A stretch of 64,000 nt of DNA from Brevibacillus sp042683565 (GCF_042683565.1 NZ_JBHUJW010000043.1:930001-994000); one strand, 5' to 3'; counted from the stretch's first letter, positions 34,621 through 43,566 are shown. Notes: generated by a model from the letters alone, not told the origin. Translations and numbers: made by a program.

Positions 34621-34747
34621 CTCCCTCGTCCTCCCTTCGTTCCACTGTATGCCTGTACCCGAGCGGTTCAGCACTGCCGACTCTGCGATCTGCTGCGCGT
34701 GGGCATTCGCCTAGAGAAGCGCTCCTTCACTCCTGTTTGGCAAAAGG

Positions 34748-34755
34748 CATACACT
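34748..34755 (+). promoter_or_regulatory. Candidate mother-cell sigma -10 element for comA-comB
   Basis: CATACACT matches the sigma-E -10 consensus CATACAHT and, with the next base G, also sigma-K CATANNNTR. An AC dinucleotide lies 17 bases upstream as in sigma-K promoters; no good sigma-E -35 is seen. The element is about 36 bases before the comA start codon. Confidence 0.4.
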
Positions 34756-34790
34756 GAACCAAATCGCCTAGAAGAAATGAGGAACCACCT

Positions 34791-35612
34791 ATGCTACACT
34801 GCGACCATCCCTTCTGGCCCGCCGACTGGGCAAATCCGTCCGGACAGCGACGTGACAAACCGCGCCGCGCGGGATTAACCATGGTCATCGACAAAGGCGT
34901 CGGTCTCACCGCCTTCCGCGATTTGCTGGAAATGGCCTCTCCCTATATGGACATATACAAATTGGGCTTTGGCACAAGCGCGTTGTATCCCAAAGACCTG
35001 TTGCAGCAAAAATTGAGCCTGGCTGCCGCGCACGGGCTGCACATCATGCCAGGCGGAACGTTTTTTGAAATCGCCCGCAGGAAAACAGCTGTCGAGGAGT
35101 ATATGTACCTGATCCAATCTTTAGGCTTTAATGCAGTGGAAATATCGGACGGCACCTTCCCCCTCACCGCAGCAGAGCGCAGGAGCGCCATTGCGGCAGG
35201 CGTCGAGGCGGGGCTCGTCGTCTACAGCGAGGTTGGAAAAAAGGCGGCGGATTACCGCACTGAAATCTGCGAGCTGCTGGAGACGCTGTATGCCGATCTG
35301 GACGCGGGAGCAAGTCACGTCATTGTGGAGGCGCGGGAGAGCGGGACCGTCGGCATTTTCGACAAGGACGGCTCTGCCGATGGCAAATTCATCCTCGAAA
35401 TCGCCAAGGCTGCCGGCCAGGAAGCAAACCGCCTGATCTGGGAAGCGCCGAAAAAAGAACAGCAAGTCTTGCTCATCCGCACCCTGGGGACCGACGTCAA
35501 TCTGGGGAATGTAAGTTATGTGGACGTCTTGTCGGTAGAGACCTTACGCAGAGGCTTGCGGGGAGATACGGCCGCGTTCATGGAGGCAGGGAGGTCACAT
35601 GCGTGCGAATAG
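34791..35612 (+). CDS. comA: Phosphosulfolactate synthase (ComA/YitD family)
   Basis: A 273-residue TIM-barrel enzyme that adds sulfite to phosphoenolpyruvate to give (2R)-phospho-3-sulfolactate. Matching blocks are RRAGLTMVIDKGVG, YMDIYKLGFGTSALYP, GGTFFEIA, VEISDGTFPL and VIVEARESGTVGIFD. In Bacillus the YitC/YitD pair is tied to sulfolactate accumulation in spores, not coenzyme M. It overlaps comB by 10 bases. TGAGGA lies 8 bases before the ATG. It is divergent from yqhV. Confidence 0.9.
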   Translation: MLHCDHPFWPADWANPSGQRRDKPRRAGLTMVIDKGVGLTAFRDLLEMASPYMDIYKLGFGTSALYPKDLLQQKLSLAAAHGLHIMPGGTFFEIARRKTAVEEYMYLIQSLGFNAVEISDGTFPLTAAERRSAIAAGVEAGLVVYSEVGKKAADYRTEICELLETLYADLDAGASHVIVEARESGTVGIFDKDGSADGKFILEIAKAAGQEANRLIWEAPKKEQQVLLIRTLGTDVNLGNVSYVDVLSVETLRRGLRGDTAAFMEAGRSHACE

Positions 35613-36319
35613 AAGTCGTTCCGAGCGTGGAGGAAATCCGGTTTGACCAGATTAGCAACCATGTCGTGATCGTCATTGATGTGCTTCGTGCATCCAGTAC
35701 GATCGTCACGGCCCTTGCCAGCGGATTTTTGTCTGTCATGCCAGTAGAGACAATCGGCCAGGCCAATACATTGCGCGCGGCAGACTGCATCCTGGCCGGG
35801 GAACGGCATTGCAGGAAGATTCCGGATTTCGACTGCAACAATTCCCCGACTGAAATTGCATCGCGGCAGTCTGCCGGAAAGCAGCTGATCTTGACCACGA
35901 CTAACGGCACCCGCGCCATTCAAAAAGCGGAGCGAGCCGCAGCGCTGCTCATCGGCTGCTTTCTCAATGCCACCGCCTGTATCACCCACGCTCTGACGTA
36001 CAATCTGGACATCACCTTGTACTGTGCAGGCACTCGCTCCGAATTCGCCCTGGAGGACGGGCTGGCAGCCGGCTTCATGATCGGGCAGGCGCAAAAAATG
36101 TCCGCCCACTTTCAAGTCTGCGATCTCGGCGAAGCGCTGAAGGCGAGCTACCAATACTTCGCCGGACGCCTGACCGAACTGCTGCCGCAGACGACGACAG
36201 GGAAACGCCTGGTCCAGCACCATTTCACGGATGACATCCTCTACTGCGCGCAGCTCGACCGCTACCGGCTCGTCCCGTATATCAAGGAGAAACGCATACT
36301 CCCATACCTTGTCTCATAG
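35603..36319 (+). CDS. comB: 2-phosphosulfolactate phosphatase (ComB family)
   Basis: A 238-residue Mg-dependent acid phosphatase that removes phosphate from phosphosulfolactate. VVIVIDVLRASSTIVTAL, LILTTTNGTRAI, LIGCFLNATA and LYCAGTRSEFALEDGLAAG are the family blocks. The start is a GTG 7 bases after GGGAGGT, overlapping comA by 10 bases. No sulfolactate dehydrogenase gene is next to the pair here, so the last oxidation or reduction step is encoded elsewhere or absent. Confidence 0.9.
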   Translation: MRIEVVPSVEEIRFDQISNHVVIVIDVLRASSTIVTALASGFLSVMPVETIGQANTLRAADCILAGERHCRKIPDFDCNNSPTEIASRQSAGKQLILTTTNGTRAIQKAERAAALLIGCFLNATACITHALTYNLDITLYCAGTRSEFALEDGLAAGFMIGQAQKMSAHFQVCDLGEALKASYQYFAGRLTELLPQTTTGKRLVQHHFTDDILYCAQLDRYRLVPYIKEKRILPYLVS

Positions 36320-36349
36320 AGTGAAAGGAGAACAGGGACAGGGGTTTTG

Positions 36350-36817
36350 ATGCCAATGATGTCTGGAGAAGTGATGCTCGTCATCCTGATCGTCATAGGG
36401 TTACTTGGCCGTTCACCGATCATTGCCACCGCCGCCAGCATCCTGTTGGTGCTGAAGCTCACGGCGCTGGAGCGCTTTTTCCCTGCGGTAGAAAGACGCG
36501 GACTGGAGCTCGGCCTGCTGTTTTTGACGATCTCCGTCCTTGTGCCGTTTGCAAGCGAAAAAATATCGTGGAAAGACATCCTTCCCCTCTTTACCACGCT
36601 CATCGGACTGACGGCGCTCGCGGGCGGAGCCATTGCTACGTGGATGAACGGAAAAGGTCTCGATCTCCTCCGTACAGAACCCCACATGATCGTGGGTTTG
36701 GTCATAGGCTCGATCATCGGCATCGTTTTTTTGCGCGGCATCCCGGTCGGACCGCTCATGGCGGCTGGCATTACTGCTTTCGTGCTCAAGCTGTGGGAGT
36801 GGCTGGGCGGACGATGA
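36350..36817 (+). CDS. DUF441 membrane protein, YtwI-like
   Basis: A 155-residue protein with four or five membrane segments (MLVILIVIGLLGRSPIIATA, LELGLLFLTISVLVPFA, DILPLFTTLIGLTALAGGAI and MIVGLVIGSIIGIVFLRGIP). It belongs to DUF441; function is unknown. ATG at 36350 is preferred over the TTG one codon earlier; a short AGGGG precedes it. It lies 30 bases after comB and may be in the same transcript. Confidence 0.82.
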   Translation: MPMMSGEVMLVILIVIGLLGRSPIIATAASILLVLKLTALERFFPAVERRGLELGLLFLTISVLVPFASEKISWKDILPLFTTLIGLTALAGGAIATWMNGKGLDLLRTEPHMIVGLVIGSIIGIVFLRGIPVGPLMAAGITAFVLKLWEWLGGR

Positions 36818-36820
36818 TGC

Positions 36821-36856
36821 AAAAAAAGGCAGCACCCGTGACGGGCACTGCCTTTT
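36821..36856. terminator. Bidirectional terminator between DUF441 and efp
   Basis: GGCAGCACCCGT pairs with ACGGGCACTGCC, flanked by seven A on the left and CCTTTTCCTT on the right, so it can end both converging transcripts. Confidence 0.85.
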
Positions 36857-36871
36857 CCTTATTCGCGGCGA

Positions 36872-37429
36872 TTATGCGCGCGATACGTATGCTTCGGTGC
36901 GGGTATCGATAATAAGGCGGTCGCCTTCTTCTACGAACAGCGGTACGTTTACCACAAAGCCGGTTTCCAGGGTAGCTTTTTTGGTTACGTTGGAAGCCGT
37001 ATCGCCTTTTACGCCAGGCTCGCACTCGGTAACAGTCAGCTCCACGGTGTTTGGCAGCTGAATCCCGATCGTTTCACCGTTGTACTGCATGATTTGCACA
37101 TTCATGTTTTCCTTGAGGAAACGCAGTTCACGCTCGATTTGGCTGCGGGTGAACGTCATTTGCTCATAAGTTTCGGTGTTCATGAAAGTGTACTCGTCGC
37201 CACTTGCATACAGGTACTGCATGGTGCTGGTTTCAATCCGCGCAGGGTTTACTTTCTCGCCGCCGCGGAAGGTCATTTCCGTGGTATTGCCGTTACGCAG
37301 GTTGCGCAGTTTGGAACGAACGAATGCCGCACCTTTCCCCGGTTTCACGTGTTGGAATTCGAGAACCGTATAGATATTGCCGTCCACTTCGATCGTCAAA
37401 CCTGTCCGAAAATCGTTCACAGAGATCAT
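36872..37429 (-). CDS. efp: Elongation factor P
   Basis: A 185-residue three-domain translation factor that relieves ribosome stalling at polyproline. The conserved loop KPGKGAAF carries K32, the residue that is modified in Bacillus. Domains are the KOW-like N-terminal domain and two OB folds (KNVTKKATLETG- and VPLFVEEGDRLIIDTRT-type blocks). It is preceded by the Xaa-Pro peptidase gene, a common Bacillales pair. Confidence 0.97.
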   Translation of the reverse strand: MISVNDFRTGLTIEVDGNIYTVLEFQHVKPGKGAAFVRSKLRNLRNGNTTEMTFRGGEKVNPARIETSTMQYLYASGDEYTFMNTETYEQMTFTRSQIERELRFLKENMNVQIMQYNGETIGIQLPNTVELTVTECEPGVKGDTASNVTKKATLETGFVVNVPLFVEEGDRLIIDTRTEAYVSRA

Positions 37430-37470
37430 GATAGTCCTCCCAAATCAATCGATAACAGGTTAAGTATAAA

Positions 37471-38541
37471 TTACACGGGCAAAATGATCAACTCTTTCGT
37501 GGACTTGTTCAGTACCTCGTGACCGTCAGCCGTGATCAGCACGTCGTCCTCGATGCGCACGCCCCCGAGACCGCTCACGTAAATGCCCGGCTCCATCGTC
37601 ACCAGCATCCCCGGCTCCAGCACAAACGGGCTTACCGTGGACAGGCTCGGCTGCTCGTGCACCTCCAGGCCAAGTCCGTGACCCGCGCTGTGTCCGTAGC
37701 AATCGCCATAACCTGCTGCCGCGATGATGTCACGGGTCGCTGCGTCCGCCTCTTTCCCTGTCACACCCGGCTTCAGCGCCGCGACGCCCGCAAGCTGGGC
37801 ACGCAGGACGATGTCGTAGATTTCTTTCATTTTCGGGCTTGGTTCCCCTACGGCCAGCGTGCGTGTGATGTCCGAATTGTATCCTTTGTACGCCGCGCCG
37901 AAATCGAGTGTCACCATTTCCCCTGCCTGAATGATCTTTTCGCTGGCCCGGCCATGCGGCAATGCCCCGCGCGGTCCGGAAGCAACGATCATGTCAAACG
38001 CAGACCCGGACGCTCCCTGCTTGCGCATGAAGAACTCCAGCTCCAGCGCTACGTCTTCCTCGCTCACGCCCGGCCTGATGTACTTTTGAATATGCTCGAA
38101 GCCCGCTTCTGCGATCCGCACCGCCTCGCGGATGATCGCCAGCTCCGACTCATCCTTGAACATGCGGATTTTTTCCATCAGGCCCGAAGCCGCGATCAGC
38201 TCTACGCCGTCAAAGGCTTTGCTCCATTCCTGGTAGGTCTGGTAGGAGACGGAGCTTTCAAACGCCAGACGCTTTACGCCTTTTTCGGCAAGCAGTTTGG
38301 CGATCGCTTCCACTGCCTTGCGCTCGTTGTTTACGACCGTAAACAGCGGAGCCTGCTCCTGCGCTTGCTCGACGTAACGGAAGTCGGTGACCAGGAACGC
38401 CTCTTTCTCCGTGACGATGACCCAGCCGGTAGAACCTGTGAAGCCGCTGAAGTAAAACCGGTTCTCCTGTTTCTCCGTGATGATGGCATCTGCTCCCAGA
38501 TTGGCCACAGCTTCGCGCAATTTGTCCAGACGTTGTTGCAT
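37471..38541 (-). CDS. Xaa-Pro aminopeptidase/dipeptidase, M24 family (YqhT-like)
   Basis: A 356-residue M24B peptidase that cleaves bonds before proline. The creatinase-like N-terminal domain (about 1-125) precedes the pita-bread domain with metal ligands Asp in MVTLDFGAAYKGYNSDITRT, His in GHSAGHGLGLEVHEQP, and Glu in MEPGIYV and RIEDDVLI. ATG at 38541 follows GGGGAGG by about 9 bases; the longer in-frame extension overlaps aroQ. It pairs with efp. Confidence 0.93.
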   Translation of the reverse strand: MQQRLDKLREAVANLGADAIITEKQENRFYFSGFTGSTGWVIVTEKEAFLVTDFRYVEQAQEQAPLFTVVNNERKAVEAIAKLLAEKGVKRLAFESSVSYQTYQEWSKAFDGVELIAASGLMEKIRMFKDESELAIIREAVRIAEAGFEHIQKYIRPGVSEEDVALELEFFMRKQGASGSAFDMIVASGPRGALPHGRASEKIIQAGEMVTLDFGAAYKGYNSDITRTLAVGEPSPKMKEIYDIVLRAQLAGVAALKPGVTGKEADAATRDIIAAAGYGDCYGHSAGHGLGLEVHEQPSLSTVSPFVLEPGMLVTMEPGIYVSGLGGVRIEDDVLITADGHEVLNKSTKELIILPV

Positions 38542-38563
38542 GACAACATCCTCCCCTTTATCG

Positions 38564-39007
38564 TTATTTATTTTTTTCGATCTTGCGCACCAGCGCACGC
38601 AGCGCCCACTCGTAGCCATCCAGGCCCAGCCCCACCACCTGGCCAATCACGACCGGCGCAATGACGGAGTGGTGGCGGAATTCTTCCCGCGCATGAATGT
38701 TGGAAATATGTATTTCGATGACAGGCAGCGCCACACTGGCAAAGGCATCGCGCAGCGCGTAGCTGTAGTGAGTGAATGCGCCGGGATTGATCAGGATTCC
38801 GTCATGCACGCCCTTCGCCCGATGAATCGCGTCAATCAGCACACCCTCATGGTTGGATTGCAGATGCTCAAGTTTGCCGCCCAGCTCTTCCATCACCTTG
38901 CCCAAGTTCGTAACCAGATCCTCGAGCGTCTCACTCCCGTATACTTCCGGCTCCCGCGTCCCCAGCAAGTTGAGGTTGGGTCCGTTCAACAACAGAACGG
39001 AAGTCAT
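38564..39007 (-). CDS. aroQ: Type II 3-dehydroquinate dehydratase
   Basis: A 147-residue dodecameric enzyme of the shikimate pathway that dehydrates 3-dehydroquinate. LLLNGPNLNLLGTREPEVYG carries the active-site Tyr, QSNHEGVLIDAIH and ILINPGAFTHYSYALRDA the substrate-binding and catalytic His residues. ATG at 39007, 7 bases after GGGAGG, is preferred to the ATG two codons earlier. Confidence 0.95.
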   Translation of the reverse strand: MTSVLLLNGPNLNLLGTREPEVYGSETLEDLVTNLGKVMEELGGKLEHLQSNHEGVLIDAIHRAKGVHDGILINPGAFTHYSYALRDAFASVALPVIEIHISNIHAREEFRHHSVIAPVVIGQVVGLGLDGYEWALRALVRKIEKNK

Positions 39008-39182
39008 GCTCATCCCTCCCACGTAGATTTCTTCAAGAAAAGATTTTTTACTAATGAAACATTTTACCACATGCCTTGCAGAGTTCAACCAAAGATCCGC
39101 CTTTTACGAAAAAGATTCCCAACATTCGCATACCTCTTGGCAGGAACGGGCGTTTCCACCCAACCGCAAAGAGCCCGCTCCG

Positions 39183-39686
39183 CTATTCTTCGTCGGATTC
39201 TTCGAGCGTCAGCGTCATTCCGGCAAACAGGCCATAGGACAAATACCAGGCCGCCTCCGTACTCAAGGTGGATACTTCCCAATTCCCGATGACGAAAAAA
39301 TATCCTGCTACCGCCAGCATGACGGCACCGAGCAAAAGCCCGCTCCACCATACCCGCACTTTGCGAAACAGTGCGGAAAACAGCGCCGTTGCGATCAGCG
39401 ACTCCACGAACAAGAAGATCGCTCCAAGGCCAATCGCGGCCGCCGTATTCTCGTCGATTCCCGTCAATATCGGCCGGGCGAACGCTCCCAAGCCATAGGG
39501 AGTAAAATTCAGGAAATGGGCCGCCATGCGGATGATCCCCCAGAAGATCGTTCCCCAAAGGGCCACCTCCACGATTTTTTTCGCGGGCTGCCCGCCGCTT
39601 GCTTGCCGTTGCCTTTGTTGCTGCTGCTCCTGCGCCTGTCTCCCGTTCCATCCCCGCAGACCTTTTCGGGCTTTGGTCGCTTCCAT
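39183..39686 (-). CDS. yqhR: YqhR-like membrane protein
   Basis: A 167-residue protein with a Gln/Arg-rich N terminus (RQAQEQQQQRQRQ) and four membrane segments (EVALWGTIFWGIIRMAA, NTAAAIGLGAIFLFVESLIA, WWSGLLLGAVMLAVAGYFF and AAWYLSYGLFAGMTL). It matches YqhR in the efp-aroQ neighbourhood of Bacillus; function unknown. AAGGAGG lies 9 bases before the ATG. It is divergent from yqhQ. Confidence 0.8.
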   Translation of the reverse strand: MEATKARKGLRGWNGRQAQEQQQQRQRQASGGQPAKKIVEVALWGTIFWGIIRMAAHFLNFTPYGLGAFARPILTGIDENTAAAIGLGAIFLFVESLIATALFSALFRKVRVWWSGLLLGAVMLAVAGYFFVIGNWEVSTLSTEAAWYLSYGLFAGMTLTLEESDEE

Positions 39687-39823
39687 GTTGATCACCTCCT
39701 TGGTATTATGCGCCGCATTCCCTATTTTCACTAATTCCTGACATTTCATTGCCCGGCCATGAACTGCATGTAGCTTCAAGCCCCTGTTTCCGGTAAAATA
39801 GGAAATAAGGATGGTGATTCAAA

Positions 39824-40756
39824 TTGGCAGAGCAAGTCGTACCCAGCTACGGTGGTCAGGCTGTCATCGAAGGTGTCATGTTCGGCGGCAAAACCATGAC
39901 CGTCACGGCTGTTCGGAAAAAAAATCAGGAAATCGAGTATTTTGAAGCCCCCCGTACGGAATATAAATGGATTACTCCCTTGAAAAAAATTCCGTTTTTG
40001 CGCGGGGTCGTCGGATTGATTGAAGCAAGTGCGAACGGTGCCAAACACCTGAATTTCGCCTCCGAACGTTACAACGCGGACTCAGGAGAGGTATCGCCGG
40101 ACTCTCCTTCCCGGCTGACAATGATTCTCGGCGTAGCGCTGGTCGGCGTCTTGTCTTTCCTGTTCGGGAAGTTCGTCTTCACGCTCGTACCGGTATTTCT
40201 GGCCAAATTCCTCCTGGGCAAATGGGTCCCGGACGGCGTTCCGCAAACGCTGGCAGAAGGCGGCTTCAAGATCCTCCTGCTGCTGGGCTACATTACCGCA
40301 ATCGCGAAAGCCCCGATTATCAAACGGCTATTTCAATATCACGGAGCCGAACATAAAGTGATTAACGCGTTCGAGTCCGGGGTAGAATTAACAGTAGAAA
40401 ATGTACAAAAATTTTCCACCCTGCATTATCGATGCGGAAGCAGTTTTCTCATTTTCACGGTATTCGTCGGCGTCGTCATTTACTCCCTTTTCCCCTATGA
40501 TTCGCTGACTGAACGGGTCATCCAGCGCATCGTTCTCCTGCCGGTCGTCATGGGCGTCTCCTACGAGGTGCTGCAGTGGACCAACAAGCTGCGCGACACC
40601 CCGTTTCGTTTCCTTGGCTATCCGGGTTTGCTCTTGCAAAAAATTACGACTCGGGAGCCGGAAGACCATCAGGTGGAAGTAGCCATTGCCTCCTTCCAGA
40701 AAATGCGCGAACTCGACCAGAGACATGCGCAGGAGCGTACGGCCACGACAGGATAA
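39824..40756 (+). CDS. yqhQ: DUF1385 membrane protein, YqhQ-like
   Basis: A 310-residue protein with VPSYGGQAVIEGVMFGGKTM at the N terminus, membrane segments around MILGVALVGVLSFLFG and LIFTVFVGVVIYSLFPY, and the YHGAEHKVINAFESG block of DUF1385. The biochemical role is unknown. It starts at a TTG after GGTGAT. It is followed by the yqhP-like gene in the usual Bacillales order. Confidence 0.86.
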   Translation: MAEQVVPSYGGQAVIEGVMFGGKTMTVTAVRKKNQEIEYFEAPRTEYKWITPLKKIPFLRGVVGLIEASANGAKHLNFASERYNADSGEVSPDSPSRLTMILGVALVGVLSFLFGKFVFTLVPVFLAKFLLGKWVPDGVPQTLAEGGFKILLLLGYITAIAKAPIIKRLFQYHGAEHKVINAFESGVELTVENVQKFSTLHYRCGSSFLIFTVFVGVVIYSLFPYDSLTERVIQRIVLLPVVMGVSYEVLQWTNKLRDTPFRFLGYPGLLLQKITTREPEDHQVEVAIASFQKMRELDQRHAQERTATTG

Positions 40757-40800
40757 CGTGAGAACGTGAGGCATTTTTGAATCCCTTAGAGGTGAGGCCT

Positions 40801-41145
40801 ATGTTACGCCGCATTCCACCAGTGATACTGATTGTATTGTTGCTCGCTGCCTACGGTTTTCTCCTGACGTTTATCGAGGACCCTGTGAATACGCTGATTA
40901 TTCTGGGGCTGTCTGTTGCGTTGATCCTGGTGGTGCGGAATTATTTGCAAACGGGCTCCTTTTTTCCGCGCAACACCGGGCCTCGCAAGCCAAAACCGCC
41001 CAAGGCCAAAACGCCGGGGCAAAAGCCCGCGAAAAAGCAGGCACACCCCCGACGCGATCATCCCTTCCGCGTCATCGATGGAAAAAAGGGGAAAACGAAG
41101 CAAGAGCAGGGCGATCAAAATTCACACAACAACATCTCTCATTAA
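40801..41145 (+). CDS. yqhP: SA1362/YqhP-like small membrane protein
   Basis: A 114-residue protein with two membrane segments (IPPVILIVLLLAAYGFLL and NTLIILGLSVALILVV) and a very basic C-terminal tail rich in Lys, Pro and Gln. GAGGTGAGG lies just before the ATG. Function unknown. It is downstream of yqhQ and ends at the 41152 terminator. Confidence 0.75.
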   Translation: MLRRIPPVILIVLLLAAYGFLLTFIEDPVNTLIILGLSVALILVVRNYLQTGSFFPRNTGPRKPKPPKAKTPGQKPAKKQAHPRRDHPFRVIDGKKGKTKQEQGDQNSHNNISH

Positions 41146-41151
41146 AAAAAG

Positions 41152-41187
41152 AAACAGGTAGCCGCTTTGGAGGGTGCCTGTTTTTTT
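41152..41187 (+). terminator. Terminator after yqhP
   Basis: AAACAGGTAGCC pairs with GGGTGCCTGTTT, with one mismatch, followed by TTTTTG. It lies between convergent genes. Confidence 0.78.
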
Positions 41188-41191
41188 GTGT

Positions 41192-42121
41192 TCAGACCAG
41201 ATACTTCGGGGAAGAGGTACGAAACACTTTGACGTATTCTGCAAAATTCCAATTTCTCAGAAAACGGCGGGCGGACTCTTCGCCCGACGCAAACAGGCGC
41301 TGGCGAAGCTCGTATGGCAAGTGGAACTGCGTCGTACGAACGCCGAGCGTGTTGATGAAGATAGTCCGGACCGCATTGGCCTTTTCCACGTGAAGATTGT
41401 CATGCGCATCCAGCATCGTCACGAGCAAAGCGCGTGTAAACGAGAATAGCCCCGAGATCGACGTCTGCTCTGCCGTCACCTTGTTGTCGTGCAGCCGAAA
41501 CCCGATCGTCGGCCACTTGGGCGCCCCCGGAACGTCAAACAGCCAGACCGGATAATTGCTGAGCAAGGCTCCGTCCACGATGTAATGCGGCTTGCTGTCG
41601 CTCTGGAGAATCGCTGGCTGAAAGAAAAACGGGATGGAGGCAGACATGCGCACCGCCCTGGCGATCGAAAAGCTCTCGGGAGCCACGTCGTAGCGGGGCA
41701 GATCATCTGGCAGCACCAGCATCTTCCCGGCGGTCACATCGGATGCGACGATGCGCAGCTTGCCCTCCGGCAGATCGCCGAATGACCGGATTCCTTTGCG
41801 CTGCAGCAGATTTTCGATGAACAACTCGAGCCGGTCTGCCCGAAAAATGCCTTCATTCAGGAGCAGCTCGAACATGGGCCCGACGAAGGGAAGCCGCCCC
41901 AATCCCCTGCGCTGCAGAAAGCACTGATAGTCCATTTCTTCAAAAATCGGCTTCAGCTCCCGACTGGTGTAGCCTGCACTGAGCAGCGCCGCGACGATGG
42001 AGCCAGCGGATGTTCCGGCGACTTTTTCCCACGTATACCCGTGCTCTTCCATGACCTGCAAGGCTCCGATAAAAGCGATCCCCTTTACTCCGCCCCCCTC
42101 AAAGACTGCGTCCGCTTTCAT
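41192..42121 (-). CDS. yqhO: Patatin-like phospholipase, YqhO-like
   Basis: A 309-residue lipid acyl hydrolase. The oxyanion block VFEGGGVKGIAFIGAL and nucleophile motif GTSAGSIVAALLSAG are present, and the catalytic Asp sits in YIVDGALLSNYP, so the Ser-Asp dyad is intact. No signal peptide is seen, so it should be cytoplasmic. CAGGAGG precedes the ATG. In Bacillus yqhO also neighbours mntR. Substrate unknown. Confidence 0.9.
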   Translation of the reverse strand: MKADAVFEGGGVKGIAFIGALQVMEEHGYTWEKVAGTSAGSIVAALLSAGYTSRELKPIFEEMDYQCFLQRRGLGRLPFVGPMFELLLNEGIFRADRLELFIENLLQRKGIRSFGDLPEGKLRIVASDVTAGKMLVLPDDLPRYDVAPESFSIARAVRMSASIPFFFQPAILQSDSKPHYIVDGALLSNYPVWLFDVPGAPKWPTIGFRLHDNKVTAEQTSISGLFSFTRALLVTMLDAHDNLHVEKANAVRTIFINTLGVRTTQFHLPYELRQRLFASGEESARRFLRNWNFAEYVKVFRTSSPKYLV

Positions 42122-42190
42122 CCTTCCGCCTCCTGTGACTGGATTATCTGTCTCCTTATCAAATATAAGGCGACAGCCAATCCCATACGA

Positions 42191-42223
42191 CATCGAAAAG
42201 CGCAGGCCTGGCCAGCCTGCGCT
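42191..42223 (-). terminator. Terminator of mntR
   Basis: AGCGCAGGC (42199-42207) is exactly complementary to GCCTGCGCT (42215-42223), followed on the minus strand by TTTTCGATG. Confidence 0.7.
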
Positions 42224-42235
42224 CAATGCTCAAAA

Positions 42236-42664
42236 CTATTCTTCTTTTTGTTCGTCCTCGAGCCGAATCCGCCTCAGCTCTTCCATACGGTTGGGATCTG
42301 CCTGGAAGTATTGCACCAAATATTCCAGACAAGTGATGGACTCCCAGCTCAAATGGTGTTCGATTCCTTCCACGTCCTGATAAATATGATTCTCATCGAC
42401 GCCGATCACCCGCATGAACTCCTCCAGCAGGCTGTGGCGGTCAACAAGCCGTTTGCCAATCTTCTTCCCTTTTGTGGTCAACACGAGACCGCGGTACTTT
42501 TCATACACCAGGTACTTGTCCTTGTCCAGCTTCTGTACCATCTTCGTCACAGAAGAGGGATGTACTTCCAACGCTTCAGCAATATCGGAGACACGAGCAT
42601 AGCCCTTTTCTTCAATTAAGCTGTAAATGCGTTCCAGATAGTCTTCCATACTCGGCGTCGGCAT
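42236..42664 (-). CDS. mntR: Manganese-responsive repressor MntR
   Basis: A 142-residue DtxR-family regulator that represses manganese uptake genes when manganese binds. The N-terminal winged helix contains YARVSDIAEALEVHPSSVTKM and the dimerisation domain carries the ligands in HSLLEEFMRVIG and EGIEHHLSWESI. Size is the short MntR type without an SH3 domain. GAGGGG lies before the ATG. Confidence 0.94.
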   Translation of the reverse strand: MPTPSMEDYLERIYSLIEEKGYARVSDIAEALEVHPSSVTKMVQKLDKDKYLVYEKYRGLVLTTKGKKIGKRLVDRHSLLEEFMRVIGVDENHIYQDVEGIEHHLSWESITCLEYLVQYFQADPNRMEELRRIRLEDEQKEE

Positions 42665-42711
42665 GCGAACCCCTCATTTCCAAACCGTATTTCTGCGTCC
42701 TTTGAAAACTT

Positions 42712-42772
42712 GGCTTCGTCAACGGTACAGCGAAGCCCCAGTTGCACGTATAGCGGATAAGCAACTTATCCG
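42712..42772. promoter_or_regulatory. Two inverted repeats upstream of mntR
   Basis: CGGATAAG-CAA-CTTATCCG at 42754-42772 is a perfect 8-bp inverted repeat, and GGCTTCG (42712-42718) pairs with CGAAGCC (42731-42737). Neither has a T tract. The first looks like an operator and the second like a leader hairpin of mntR or a weak end for the FMN reductase transcript. Confidence 0.5.
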
Positions 42773-42847
42773 TTCTTGATCTGTACAAAAAGGCACGTAG
42801 AAATATAATACCGTGTTATGAAAACGATTTGCAAGTGGAACCTGCCC

Positions 42848-43411
42848 CTAACGCACCTGTTTTTCCGTTTTTGGGTTCATGGACTGGATAAAGGAGACGA
42901 GCTGTTTCCCCAATTGCTCAAAGCGGGCCTGCAGCCGCTCATCCTTCAACGTGCCCTCCGGTGTGAACGCATTGGACGCGCCTGGAACGCTCGGGCTGGA
43001 CGGCAATGGCCAGGCGTGCAGATTGCGCATGATCAGCTGCAAGGTGTTGACGGTGTTTGTAGCTCCCATGCTGCCGCCTGCCACACCGACGATGGCGACC
43101 TGCTTATCCTTGAGATGCCGTGCTTCCAAAAAGTCAATGCTGTTTTTCAAAGCACCCGTGATCGTGCCATGGTACTCCGGCGATCCGATCACCAGCCCGT
43201 CTGCCTCCGAGATTTTCTGCACAAAACGGTGCACGATCTCGGGATAGGTCGACCTGTCATCGCGGTCGTCGTATATAGGCAGCTGCCATTCAGCCAGATG
43301 GATCAATTCGACATCGGCTCCTGCGGCCTTTGCGGCATTCAAAACAATGCTGACAGCCTGCCTGGTCGTTGAGTTTTTGCTCATGCTTCCGGAAATTCCT
43401 ACGATTTTCAT
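42848..43411 (-). CDS. NAD(P)H-dependent FMN reductase family protein
   Basis: A 187-residue flavodoxin-fold protein with the phosphate-binding start KIVGISGSMSKNSTTRQA and the flavin site GSPEYHGTITGALKNSIDF. Such proteins reduce FMN, quinones or azo compounds; the substrate is unknown. GAGGTGA precedes the ATG. An AT-rich region of about 150 bases upstream (43412-43566) separates it from the divergent YkvI-like gene. Confidence 0.88.
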   Translation of the reverse strand: MKIVGISGSMSKNSTTRQAVSIVLNAAKAAGADVELIHLAEWQLPIYDDRDDRSTYPEIVHRFVQKISEADGLVIGSPEYHGTITGALKNSIDFLEARHLKDKQVAIVGVAGGSMGATNTVNTLQLIMRNLHAWPLPSSPSVPGASNAFTPEGTLKDERLQARFEQLGKQLVSFIQSMNPKTEKQVR

Positions 43412-43566
43412 GCCAGATCACCTCATAAAATTCGTCACGTTGTTATTCGTTAGTATATCCAATTTTATATAAATAGTAAACAATAAAGTATATTTAATGT
43501 GCTCAGTTCTGAACAAGTCCTCTCGCCTCATACACTTGTACCAAGCTGGATAGAAGGATGATGCCT

